Assembly: GCA_900314655.1 (NCBI GenBank)
Contig: OMWC01000004.1
Span: 93,346 to 157,345 of the forward strand
Direction of reading: 5' to 3'
Source of the DNA: an uncultured Prevotellaceae bacterium
GTDB taxonomy: Bacteria > Bacteroidota > Bacteroidia > Bacteroidales > Bacteroidaceae
DNA length: 64,000 nt
The first letter of the stretch is position 1. Every line of letters begins with the position of its first letter. A program made the translations under genes and the position numbers. This document shows positions 1 through 7,393 of the stretch, piece by piece. The notes below the pieces were generated by a model. It saw nothing but the letters and a program-made list of their open reading frames with translations. It searched no databases and was not told where the DNA came from.

Positions 1-554
1 TCATGCTGTGTACATCACTGGCTAAGCCCCAGACGATGAACTTAACCATGCCGAGTAATGATGAGAACATCCAGGACAAGGACCGTAACGCAGCAAAGGC
101 TTCTCAGACCATCACGCTCTATGTGTGTGGCAATGACAAGCTCTATCATGTGGACGGTATCCCCAACTATGACGATCCTAACTGTCTGAAAGAGACAACA
201 TGGGGCAAGAAAGGTATTCGCGACGTGCTTATCTCGCACAAGACCGAAGACGGAACTGTTCCCGTTGCTGAAATCATGGCAGCAAAGATTAAACTCGACC
301 AGAAGAAACTGGCTCATCCCGAGCAGTACCCTGACAGCATCTACGACGCTGAGTTGGCTAAGATCAAGAAGGGTGAACTCGAGAGCGGCAAGGTACCTAC
401 GATGACCATCATCATCAAGTGTACCGACGAAGCTAGCTACAAGAACATGGTCGATGCTCTTGACGAGATGACAATTTGCAGTATTGGTACTTACGTGATC
501 GACAAGATCAACGATGACGACAAGAAGCTTCTCGAGAAGCGCGGCATCAAGTAA
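1..554 (+). CDS. exbD: ExbD/TolR-family biopolymer transport protein, 5'-truncated by the window edge
   Basis: Inner-membrane partner of the TonB-ExbB-ExbD motor, which passes proton-motive force to outer-membrane TonB-dependent receptors. The frame is open to the left edge. The first visible residues, MLCTSLAKPQTMNLTMPS, read like the end of the single ExbD transmembrane helix and the start of the periplasmic domain, so the true start lies upstream. The remaining ~180 residues are periplasmic. The next gene, 35 bp on, is tonB, which supports the call. The periplasmic part carries an insertion-like stretch (TTWGKKGIRDVLISHK onward) compared with short proteobacterial ExbD, as is common in Bacteroidetes. 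Assignment is from context plus the N-terminal junction. Confidence 0.8.
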   Translation, partial: MLCTSLAKPQTMNLTMPSNDENIQDKDRNAAKASQTITLYVCGNDKLYHVDGIPNYDDPNCLKETTWGKKGIRDVLISHKTEDGTVPVAEIMAAKIKLDQKKLAHPEQYPDSIYDAELAKIKKGELESGKVPTMTIIIKCTDEASYKNMVDALDEMTICSIGTYVIDKINDDDKKLLEKRGIK

Positions 555-589
555 TCCCAAGATCACTAACAATTTAAAAAGGAATTACA

Positions 590-1420
590 ATGGCAAAGTT
601 AGATTTGATATCCAACGAATGGACCGACCTTGTATTTGAAGGCAGAAACCAAGCTTATGGTGCCTACAAACTTCGCAAGGGTACTACCAAGCGTAACATT
701 TGGTCCATCATAATTGTAGCCCTTGCTGCAGTCCTCTTGTTCCTCGGACTCCAACTTCAGCACATGGTAGAAGCCAACCGCCAGGTGGAAAACACCCAGG
801 CCATTGAGATCTCCGCCCTTGAGCAGAAGAAGAAGGAAGCCAAGGTTGAAAAGAAAGAGCAGATCAAGGTTGAACCTGAGAAAGTCGTTGAGAAGGTTAA
901 GTCTTCTGTGAAGTTCACCGCACCTGTCATCAAGAAGGATAATGAGGTGAAGGAAGAAGACGAGATCAAGCTCGATGAAGTTGAAAAGAGTAACAAGGCC
1001 GTAGGTGCTTTCACCGTTGAAGGTAACGATGAGGTAGGCGGTGAGGTGCTCAAGGCTAAGGAAGAGATTGCAGCTCCCGAGCCTCCGAAGCCCGTTGAAG
1101 AGAACAAGGTGTTCGACGTTGTGGAACAGATGCCTTCATTCCCCGGTGGTATGGGCGCTCTGATGTCATGGCTCGGACAGAACATCAAGTATCCTGTGAT
1201 TGCAGCAGAGAATGGTGTTCAAGGCCGTGTGATCGTTCAGTTCGTGGTTGAGAAGGACGGTTCTATCACCGACGTGAAGGTGGCCAAGTCAGTTGACCCC
1301 TCACTCGACAAAGAGGCTGCACGCGTGGTAAAGAGCATGCCACACTGGATCCCTGGTAAGCAGAACGGTTCAGCTGTGCGTGTGAAGTACACCGTACCTG
1401 TAACATTCAAACTTCAGTAA
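590..1420 (+). CDS. tonB: TonB family energy transducer
   Basis: Periplasm-spanning protein that couples the ExbBD motor to TonB-dependent (SusC-type) receptors. The 276-residue protein has a cytoplasmic N-terminus with the Bacteroidetes motif FEGRNQAYGAYKLR (residues 16-29), a transmembrane helix at about 37-57, a Lys/Glu/Val/Pro-rich linker at about 75-185, and a C-terminal TonB domain from about 195 (NIKYPVIAAENGVQGRVIVQ ... IPGKQNGSAVRVKYTVPVTF). An AAGGAA-like sequence precedes the ATG. It follows exbD and sits 13 bp before a substrate-binding lipoprotein gene, so the genes are probably co-transcribed. This may be the energiser for the two SusCD systems in the window, but that is inference. 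Confidence 0.93.
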   Translation: MAKLDLISNEWTDLVFEGRNQAYGAYKLRKGTTKRNIWSIIIVALAAVLLFLGLQLQHMVEANRQVENTQAIEISALEQKKKEAKVEKKEQIKVEPEKVVEKVKSSVKFTAPVIKKDNEVKEEDEIKLDEVEKSNKAVGAFTVEGNDEVGGEVLKAKEEIAAPEPPKPVEENKVFDVVEQMPSFPGGMGALMSWLGQNIKYPVIAAENGVQGRVIVQFVVEKDGSITDVKVAKSVDPSLDKEAARVVKSMPHWIPGKQNGSAVRVKYTVPVTFKLQ

Positions 1421-1433
1421 ACAGACTTTCTAA

Positions 1434-2396
1434 ATGAAAAGACACTTATTCTACATTACTATCGTAGAATTACTTATCGCTTTCGGTTTGTCCTCCTGTG
1501 AGGACAAACCGAAAAGTGGTAGAACGGATACCCCACAGTCTGGCGAAATCTCTTTCGCCGCCGACGAGAGTTTCAGCCCCATCATCGATGAACTGAAAGA
1601 CGTATTCGAGGCTTTGCACCCCAACGCAAAGCTAAATCCCATTTACACCAACGAGGTTGACGGCGTGAACCTCCTGCTCAACGATAGCATCTGGATGACC
1701 GTCACCGCCCGTAACTTCACCAAAAAGGAATTCGACAACCTCAAAGCACGCGACATGCTGCCCGAAGCCATTCCACTGGCCTACGACGGTATGGCGCTCA
1801 TCTGTAACAACCAGAACACCGACTCATGTATTACCGTCAACGACGTGAAACGCATTCTCAGCGGTGAGGCCAAGCAGTGGAGCGACGTCAATAAGGGCTC
1901 CAAGCACGGAGAGATTTGGGTATGTTTTGACAACAAGTCATCCAGTGCCGTCCACTTCTGCGTGGACTCCATCCTCGGTGGCAAGCCCATCAACAGCCCC
2001 AACATCTTTGCCGCTCAAACCAGCGCCGAAGTTATAGACTATGTCGAGAGAACGCCGAACGCCATCGGCATCATCGGTAGCAACTGGCTTAATGACAAGC
2101 GAGACACTACCAACACCACTTGGAACAAGAAGATCACCGTAATGTCTGTCAGCCGCATGGATGTGGCAACCCCAATGAACAGTTGGAAGCCCTATCAGGC
2201 ATGGCTGCTCAACGGACGTTACCCCTTCGTGAGAACAATATATGCGCTGCTCAACGATCCCCGCCGCGGACTCCCCTGGGCCTTTGCCCACTTCATTGAG
2301 CAGCCCCGTGGCCAGCTAATTATCTTCAAGTCGGGCCTTCTGCCCGTACGTGGAGAAATCGCCATCCGCGATGTTAACGTAAATAGCGGATTCTAA
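1434..2396 (+). CDS. PstS-like phosphate-type substrate-binding lipoprotein
   Basis: A periplasmic-binding-protein fold of the PstS/PBP-like class, 320 residues long. Residues 1-22 form a lipoprotein signal ending in LSSC. The mature part begins GEISFAADESFSPIIDELKDVFEALHP, typical of a domain I strand-helix start, and later has NNQNTDSCITVNDVKRILSG and DSILGGKPINSPNIFA, features of phosphate-binding-protein relatives. No PstC, PstA or PstB gene is visible. The gene sits between tonB and a TPR gene, so it probably does not serve a classical phosphate ABC importer here. Its ligand is unknown. Confidence 0.75.
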   Translation: MKRHLFYITIVELLIAFGLSSCEDKPKSGRTDTPQSGEISFAADESFSPIIDELKDVFEALHPNAKLNPIYTNEVDGVNLLLNDSIWMTVTARNFTKKEFDNLKARDMLPEAIPLAYDGMALICNNQNTDSCITVNDVKRILSGEAKQWSDVNKGSKHGEIWVCFDNKSSSAVHFCVDSILGGKPINSPNIFAAQTSAEVIDYVERTPNAIGIIGSNWLNDKRDTTNTTWNKKITVMSVSRMDVATPMNSWKPYQAWLLNGRYPFVRTIYALLNDPRRGLPWAFAHFIEQPRGQLIIFKSGLLPVRGEIAIRDVNVNSGF

Positions 2397-2420
2397 AAAA
2401 GTTTTAATGATTAAACTTTT
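2397..2420. other. AT-rich inverted repeat between the PstS-like and TPR genes
   Basis: AAAAGTTT (2397-2404) and AAACTTTT (2413-2420) can pair around an 8-nt loop just after the stop codon of the PstS-like gene. It is weak and lacks a clean T-run, so it is more likely a processing or pausing hairpin within the operon than a full terminator. Confidence 0.35.
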
Positions 2421-2466
2421 CAGGCAATAAAATCATCATAAGAACGATTAATAACTTAAAATCATT

Positions 2467-3891
2467 ATGGATATGAAAGCAATCAAATACGTATTGGCAG
2501 GAGCGCTTGTGCTCAGCACCGCACTCCCCGTTAAAGCACAGGATGTGAAGGCTCAGGTAGATGCCATCACCAAGGTAGTTATCGACAACAAGGGTGACGT
2601 AAAGGCCACCAAGGATGCCGTTAAGGAGTTTACAAAGATGTTCAAGAAGAACCCACAGGCCCTCGCTGGTCTGGGACGCGCCTTCTTCGATGGTGGCAAC
2701 GAGGCCGAAGCCCTGAAGTATGCCGACATGGCTATCAAGGCTAACAAGAATTCAGCTTTCGGTTATCTGCTCAAGGGCGATATGGCTGCCGTTAACGACA
2801 ATGCCGGTGAGGCTGCCATGTGGTATCAGACCGCTACCCAGTTCGATCCCCAGGATCCTACAGGTTATGTGAAGTACGCCCGCGTATATCAGAAGGTTGA
2901 CCCCAAGGGAGCAGTTGATATGCTCGAGAAACTCCGTCAGGTAAAGCCCGACTATCCCGTAGATGCCGCTGCCGGCTACATGTACTCTAACGCCAACAAG
3001 CTAAAGAGCGCCATGGAGTATTACGACAAGGTGAAGGACGTCACCAAACTCGACGACTACATCCTCTCCGACTATGCCACCACCGCATTCGTGATGGAGC
3101 AGTATGAAAAGACACTTGACCTGGCCAAGAAGGGTATTCAGACCTACCCCAACTTCAACCACTTCAACCGTCTGGCCTTCTACAGCAACAACAAGCTGAA
3201 GAACTACGGCGAGGCTGCCAAGTATGCAGAGAAGATGTTCAACAAGAAGGACACCTTGAAGTTCACCGTCAACGACTATCAGAACTACGGTGACGTGCTC
3301 TACAACCTCGACCGCACCGAGGAAGCCATCAAGGCCTACAAGAAGGTCCAGGAGCTCGATCCCAGCAAGAACGAGGTTTACAAGCTCATCTCCGACGTGT
3401 ATACCAAGAAGAAGGACTACGAGAACGCTGTTACCCACTACAACAAATATCTCGAACTTCTCGGCGACGAGGGTAATGCTAACCACCTCCGCGGACTGGC
3501 TGACATCTACATTGAGCAGATGGACGGTGCCGACGAGGCTGGCAAGCAGGCTGCCCTGAGAAAAGCCGATCAGGTATATGCTGACATGGAGACGAAGTAC
3601 ACCTATGCTGCTGACTATGCTGCTTACCAGCGTGCCCTCCTCCACTATCAGATGAACACCGATATGAAGAAGGGTGAGGCCAAGCCTTACTACGAGAAGT
3701 ACATCAGCCTCGTAGAGCCCAAGGCCGACAAGACCGCTGGTGATCAGAAGAAGCTTGCCACAGCCTATCAGTATCTCGCTGTTCATGCCATCCAGAACGA
3801 CCGCATTGCCGAGGCCAAGGAGTATGCAGCCAAGCTGCTCCAGTACAAGCCCGACGATGAGACTGCCAAGCAGATCATGGACATCAAATAA
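2467..3891 (+). CDS. Secreted tetratricopeptide-repeat protein
   Basis: A 474-residue exported protein with a signal peptide at residues 1-25 (MDMKAIKYVLAGALVLSTALPVKAQ). The rest is helical TPR-type repeats, for example AGLGRAFFDGGNEAEALKYA, SAFGYLLKGDMAAVNDNAGE, DVLYNLDRTEEAIKAYKKVQ and KLISDVYTKKKDYENAVTHY. TPR arrays are protein-interaction scaffolds. It is the last gene of the exbD-tonB-PstS-like run and is followed by a strong terminator, so it is probably a periplasmic accessory of this cluster. A start two codons later (2473) is equally possible. No catalytic motif is visible. Confidence 0.85.
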   Translation: MDMKAIKYVLAGALVLSTALPVKAQDVKAQVDAITKVVIDNKGDVKATKDAVKEFTKMFKKNPQALAGLGRAFFDGGNEAEALKYADMAIKANKNSAFGYLLKGDMAAVNDNAGEAAMWYQTATQFDPQDPTGYVKYARVYQKVDPKGAVDMLEKLRQVKPDYPVDAAAGYMYSNANKLKSAMEYYDKVKDVTKLDDYILSDYATTAFVMEQYEKTLDLAKKGIQTYPNFNHFNRLAFYSNNKLKNYGEAAKYAEKMFNKKDTLKFTVNDYQNYGDVLYNLDRTEEAIKAYKKVQELDPSKNEVYKLISDVYTKKKDYENAVTHYNKYLELLGDEGNANHLRGLADIYIEQMDGADEAGKQAALRKADQVYADMETKYTYAADYAAYQRALLHYQMNTDMKKGEAKPYYEKYISLVEPKADKTAGDQKKLATAYQYLAVHAIQNDRIAEAKEYAAKLLQYKPDDETAKQIMDIK

Positions 3892-3910
3892 TCAACTTAT
3901 ATAATCCAGT

Positions 3911-3947
3911 AAGCCCTGCATTCCAAAAGATGCAGGGCTTTTCTTTT
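3911..3947 (+). terminator. Rho-independent terminator of the exbD-tonB-TPR cluster
   Basis: A perfect 11-bp stem, AAGCCCTGCAT (3911-3921) with ATGCAGGGCTT (3930-3940), closes an 8-nt loop and runs into TTCTTTT. It lies 20 bp after the TPR stop codon. Confidence 0.9.
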
Positions 3948-4042
3948 AAACTATATAGTTCTGTGAATGGCAGCGATATCCCTCTCGAAGTCATCACAAA
4001 ATGAACGAGGTTCCTCGTTCATACACGATATAACAACTATAT

Positions 4043-5134
4043 TTACGGGAACGCGCTGCGAAACACCTTCAGCATTTTCTTGGCTTTAGCTCGTTGTGAA
4101 TCGCAGTAGAAGTCGAAGTCATCGATATCGGTATTATGCTTCGACTCTATGCAATGACCGTTGGCATCGTAGTAAAGCCGCACCTCGAAATGCATGTCCT
4201 CCTCGTCGCTTGTGTCGTAGAAGAAGATAAGGTCGTCGGTCTTCGGATCGAAGAGGAATTCCTCATAGCTTTCCATATACATACTCTTGTGGCGCTCTGA
4301 GAAGAAGTAGCAGTGCGGGGCTGGATTGCCTTCACTGTCGGGCGTATAGTCGAAAAAAAACTTATACGTTTTGGTGAGTGGCGGCCCTTCAATGTCGTGC
4401 AGGTCATGGATGACGACATCTACACCCGTGGCGAAATCCGATTTCTCTATTCGTGCGATAGTGTTCTTTGCCTTGGCATACTGGCTGCGAATCATCTTCA
4501 TGCGGTCGGCCTTGGTGACCTTCAGCAACTTGGAACCCTTCGTCATGCCATTCGCGTCTTCACGTTCCATCAGGTCACGAAACTGCTGCAGCATCTGCTT
4601 ACCCATCTCCAAGTCCGTATCCCAACTGCTCCAGCTATGAGCATTAGCGGTTGCATCAGAGCCACCCACCCTATGTTTCTGGTCAACCAGCCCGCCGTTG
4701 GCATCATAATAATAGCGTGTCTCTACCACGAATCCCGCATGTGTCTCGCCTTTCATATAACTAAACAGCAAATGCCCCTTCTGCGGATCATAAAGAAACT
4801 CACGATACATAGTATGTCCGTTGGATTCACTGCTTGTACTGATAAAGTAAGGCACGTTTTCGAAATAGCCGTCGCTCGTAGGCACCTTGCTAAAGTACGT
4901 CTGCTGGCGGCAGATACTTTCGATGCTGAAGTCCTCGCTCACCTCAGTAGCATCGCGACTGGTGACGGTCACGTCGAGTGCCGCTGTGCCGTTCTTGCCA
5001 TTCTCCGCTATTCGTTTCTTGGCATCGGCATACACCTTGCGGATATGGTTCACTTGTTCACCTTTATCCTGTGCCTGAAGCATGGTGGCGCAGGACAAAA
5101 GCAGGGCTAGGACAAAAAAAACATTCTTATTCAT
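4043..5134 (-). CDS. Secreted protein with two tandem copies of an unrecognised domain
   Basis: I do not recognise the family. The 363-residue protein has a signal peptide (about 1-21, ending MLQAQ) and an internal duplication. The first half contains IRKVYADAKKRIAENGK and REFLYDPQKGHLLFSYMKGE, then YYYDANGGLVDQKH. The second half contains IRSQYAKAKNTIARIEKS and EEFLFDPKTDDLIFFYDTSD, then LYYDANGHCIESKH. Each unit is about 160 residues and ends in a helical segment (KQMLQQFRDLM / KKMLKVFRSAF). It begins 17 bp after the next secreted-protein gene on the same strand and is probably co-transcribed with it. Function unknown. Confidence 0.7.
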   Translation of the reverse strand: MNKNVFFVLALLLSCATMLQAQDKGEQVNHIRKVYADAKKRIAENGKNGTAALDVTVTSRDATEVSEDFSIESICRQQTYFSKVPTSDGYFENVPYFISTSSESNGHTMYREFLYDPQKGHLLFSYMKGETHAGFVVETRYYYDANGGLVDQKHRVGGSDATANAHSWSSWDTDLEMGKQMLQQFRDLMEREDANGMTKGSKLLKVTKADRMKMIRSQYAKAKNTIARIEKSDFATGVDVVIHDLHDIEGPPLTKTYKFFFDYTPDSEGNPAPHCYFFSERHKSMYMESYEEFLFDPKTDDLIFFYDTSDEEDMHFEVRLYYDANGHCIESKHNTDIDDFDFYCDSQRAKAKKMLKVFRSAFP

Positions 5135-5151
5135 ATCGTCGGTTAATTAAA

Positions 5152-5808
5152 TCAGTAATCGTCAAGCTTCAGTGACTCACTCTTCGAATAGACGGGCTTC
5201 ATACCATCCCATTTGAAAGAGTGTCTCACAGGACCGTCATCGCCGCTCCAGTCGTCCACGGTGATTTCCTTACCCTTCCGGGGCAGGTTGCAGAATATCT
5301 GACTGTATGCCTTGCGGTCGTGCCAGCGATAGCCCTTCAGAATCTCCGGCTCTGGTGTCAGCATCTTCTTGGCAGGGTCGTAGTCGTAGGTACACAACAC
5401 CTCTATACAAGGATCGGTAGGACTGCCCAAAAGTACTGCCAGCAGTTTATGACCATTCGAACGATTCCAATAGCAGGCTGACATATATTCGCCGTCCGTA
5501 CCGCCATCGCCGACGCTTACAAAGCCATTCTTCTGGTCAACGGTGACGGTCAGTTCCGTATCCTTGTCGAGCACTTGCTTGGTGAGTCCCTTCTTCATTG
5601 TATCCCTTACGGCTCTCACCATCCATGTGGGCCACGTCTGGTAGAAGCGTTCCAGCATGGTGGCGAAGTTGCCGTTAGCCACATTACTAATAGGTTTGGT
5701 TGCCCAGCCCGCGTCAACGTCCTGAAGCGGTGTGGTTGAGTATTCCTGTGCCTGTACACTACATAGTACACAGCACGCAAGAATGATTGCAAATAATCCC
5801 TTTTTCAT
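5152..5808 (-). CDS. Secreted protein of unknown function
   Basis: A 218-residue protein with a clear signal peptide (MKKGLFAIILACCVLCSVQA). I do not recognise the family. The mature part has an aromatic segment (MLERFYQTWPTWMVRAVRDT), a glycine/aspartate stretch (GDGGTDGEYMSACYW) and a tyrosine/tryptophan-rich C-terminal half. It is the first gene of a two-gene minus-strand unit with the duplicated-domain protein downstream; both are exported. A TAACTTTG -7 box lies about 80 bp upstream. Confidence 0.65.
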   Translation of the reverse strand: MKKGLFAIILACCVLCSVQAQEYSTTPLQDVDAGWATKPISNVANGNFATMLERFYQTWPTWMVRAVRDTMKKGLTKQVLDKDTELTVTVDQKNGFVSVGDGGTDGEYMSACYWNRSNGHKLLAVLLGSPTDPCIEVLCTYDYDPAKKMLTPEPEILKGYRWHDRKAYSQIFCNLPRKGKEITVDDWSGDDGPVRHSFKWDGMKPVYSKSESLKLDDY

Positions 5809-5885
5809 ATTGTCATCTGATTGATTATTGATTTCTTTTAATGATTCGTAGCATCGATGTTGCCATCGTGTTGTTGACTTGGCTA

Positions 5886-5893
5886 CAAAGTTA
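5886..5893 (-). promoter_or_regulatory. Putative -7 box for the 5808/5134 operon
   Basis: Read on the minus strand this is TAACTTTG, matching the Bacteroidetes -7 consensus TAnnTTTG. It would give a 5' leader of roughly 70 nt for the gene starting at 5808. No good -33 TTTG is seen at the usual spacing. Confidence 0.45.
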
Positions 5894-5921
5894 CGGAATT
5901 TCCGTGAGAACTAATTCTAAT

Positions 5922-6461
5922 TTAATGAAAAAAGTTACCGGATACCGTCACCGCCGCCCTGACATGTAGTCCTGTGCGGGTCAGGAAGTCTTTGTCGCGG
6001 GCGTGCATTTCGTTATAGGGATTGCCCATCTCGTGACACAGGCTGACAGCTTCACGCAGATAGGGCACGGCCTGACGCTCCAATCGGCGCTTCTCTTTAT
6101 CGGCACATCCTGAGGCTCGGCTCATGGAGAGCAGCGTGTGGCCCACCTTGTTGAGCAATATGGCCAACGACTGGCGGTTGCCCTCCTTACGGAAGAAGGG
6201 GATGATGGTATCGAAGATGGCCAATGCCTCCCGGTGTTGCTTCATCCCCAACAGGATGGCCGCCTTCTGGGCCAGACGCACGCGCAGTTTCATCTGCCGC
6301 CCGTCCTCACGTTCCAGCCGTATGGCACGCTCAATATACCGCAGGGCCGCATCAAAGTGGCTCATAGATAGCTCCGTCTCGGCTGCCGCCCCACAATACA
6401 TGGCTATGCGGGCAAAGATACTCATTATTTCCGACAAAATGTTGTAAATTCTTTTATTCAT
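5922..6461 (-). CDS. Small TPR-like protein
   Basis: A helical protein with TPR-like segments: MSHFDAALRYIERAIRLERE, MKQHREALAIFDTIIPFFRK, RQSLAILLNKVGHTLLSMSR and QAVPYLREAVSLCHEMG. The start at 6461 (MNKRIYNILSEIMSIFARIA) gives 179 residues and is preferred over a longer reading from 6533, whose extra 24 residues overlap repeat-like sequence and look non-coding. No secretion signal. It may be a fragment of a larger TPR regulator: the C-terminus runs into a T-rich sequence and ends abruptly (GNFFH). Function unknown. Confidence 0.55.
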   Translation of the reverse strand: MNKRIYNILSEIMSIFARIAMYCGAAAETELSMSHFDAALRYIERAIRLEREDGRQMKLRVRLAQKAAILLGMKQHREALAIFDTIIPFFRKEGNRQSLAILLNKVGHTLLSMSRASGCADKEKRRLERQAVPYLREAVSLCHEMGNPYNEMHARDKDFLTRTGLHVRAAVTVSGNFFH

Positions 6462-6545
6462 ATTAAAAAAAACTTCACCGGATCCCGAAACCAGTTGGAA
6501 GCCAACGCTTTGAGGTGAAGGGTATAGGAACAACCCAACCCAACT

Positions 6546-6627
6546 GGAGACCCACCCCAGCCTTTGCCTTTCGGCGATTTATGTCATGACTCGGCAATGC
6601 CTAAGCAGGGAGGGTTGGGGTGGGTCT
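6546..6627. repeat. Inverted pair of the G-rich interspersed repeat
   Basis: GGAGACCCACCCCAGCC (6546-6562) and GGTTGGGGTGGGTCT (6613-6627) are inverted copies of one motif separated by about 50 bp. The same motif recurs at 6937-7020, 35634-35694, 46377-46441 and around 47630 and 47900 in this window. Confidence 0.8.
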
Positions 6628-6686
6628 TTTAGTATTTCGTGTCTTCGTGTCTTTGTGTTATCTTTTAAAAAAAACTAGAAAACTCG

Positions 6687-6826
6687 TTCCATTTGATGAT
6701 GTTTTGCCTTCCAAAGTATCATCAAACGGACTTCAATCTATCATAGAATGGACTTCAATCTATCATCAAACGAACTTCAAAACATCATAGATTGAAGACC
6801 AAAACATCATCAAACGGAATACATTC
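6687..6826. repeat. 22-bp-period tandem array flanked by a 20-bp inverted repeat
   Basis: Units start at 6717, 6739, 6761, 6783 and 6805, exactly 22 bp apart. Each opens TATCAT or CATCAT, and most continue AAACGGACTTCAATC or a close variant. A related inverted unit occupies 6695-6716. The edges carry a near-perfect 20-bp inverted repeat: TTCCATTTGATGATGTTTTG at 6687-6706 against CAAAACATCATCAAACGGAA at 6800-6819, with one mismatch. No unique spacers separate the units, so this is not a CRISPR array. No coding frame runs through it. Confidence 0.85.
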
Positions 6827-6864
6827 CTGTTATCCAAGTAACTTAGTCTTTTGAAGTCTAAATG

Positions 6865-6908
6865 TATCGTTTCCGAGACGTAACTCTATCATTTACGAAA
6901 CGAAAGTG
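6865..6908. repeat. Second 22-bp-period pair
   Basis: Two adjacent 22-bp units at 6865-6886 and 6887-6908 share the pattern TATCrTTTmCGArACG. They have the same period and the same TATC opening as the array at 6717, but are out of phase with it. Confidence 0.7.
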
Positions 6909-6936
6909 ACACACTTGCGAATGCCCCGTCACAAAG

Positions 6937-7020
6937 CCCCCTCCCTAAACAGGGAGGGCTGGGGTGGGTCTCCAGTTGGGGTGGGTCTCCCCCCTCCCTT
7001 CGGGAGGGGCCGGGGGTGGG
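6937..7020. repeat. G-rich interspersed repeat, compound copy
   Basis: CCCCTCCCT, AAACAGGGAGGGCTGGGG and two successive GGGGTGGGTCTC blocks are followed by the palindrome CCCTCCCTTCGGGAGGG and GGGGGTGGG. It lies in a gene-free stretch (6462-7393) and has no reading frame. The stem parts could form hairpins on either strand. With the 22-bp arrays and a 10-bp inverted repeat (TTGCGACATA at 7231, TATGTCGCAA at 7259), it accounts for most of what I can see in this 930-bp gap. Confidence 0.8.
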
Positions 7021-7314
7021 TTTTACCCTTCACCGCAACGCCCTGTCATCAAACGAGTTACACCAAACGGTGAAGTTTTTTTATTTGCTACAACTCTTTA
7101 ATAATACTACCTCCATACATTCAGAAATGATTCAAGGTATCAGATTAAATTATGGTATCTACATGGTTTAGGACCCATTCTTCGCCCTTTGGTTTCACCG
7201 TGATTGTGTATGAATAGAATATTCCTTCTGTTGCGACATATAATGAGGGACTTTCCGTTATGTCGCAATAACGGCTACTTGCCGCAACAAGTGGGACGGA
7301 AAGGCAGGAAAAGG

Positions 7315-7346
7315 TTTGGAATAAGGCTGAAGTGTTCATATATTTG
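7315..7346 (+). promoter_or_regulatory. Promoter of the glycine-rich repeat lipoprotein gene
   Basis: TTTG at 7315-7318, a 20-bp spacer, then TATATTTG at 7339-7346 exactly fit the Bacteroidetes primary-sigma promoter. The ATG at 7394 follows about 48 bp later, giving a short leader of about 40 nt. Confidence 0.75.
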
Positions 7347-7393
7347 CGCTTGGAAATCTCAAACAGAAATATGAACCACTAAATTATAATATT

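Noticed and set aside
1434..2396. Part of a phosphate ABC importer
   Set aside because: No PstC, PstA, PstB or PhoU gene follows; the neighbours are tonB and a TPR gene.
6687..6908. CRISPR array
   Set aside because: The units touch each other with no unique spacers, they vary in sequence, and no cas gene is nearby.
7145..7339. 64-codon minus-strand frame upstream of the glycine-rich lipoprotein
   Set aside because: It runs over the plus-strand promoter of that gene and an inverted repeat, has no recognisable protein features and no promoter of its own.
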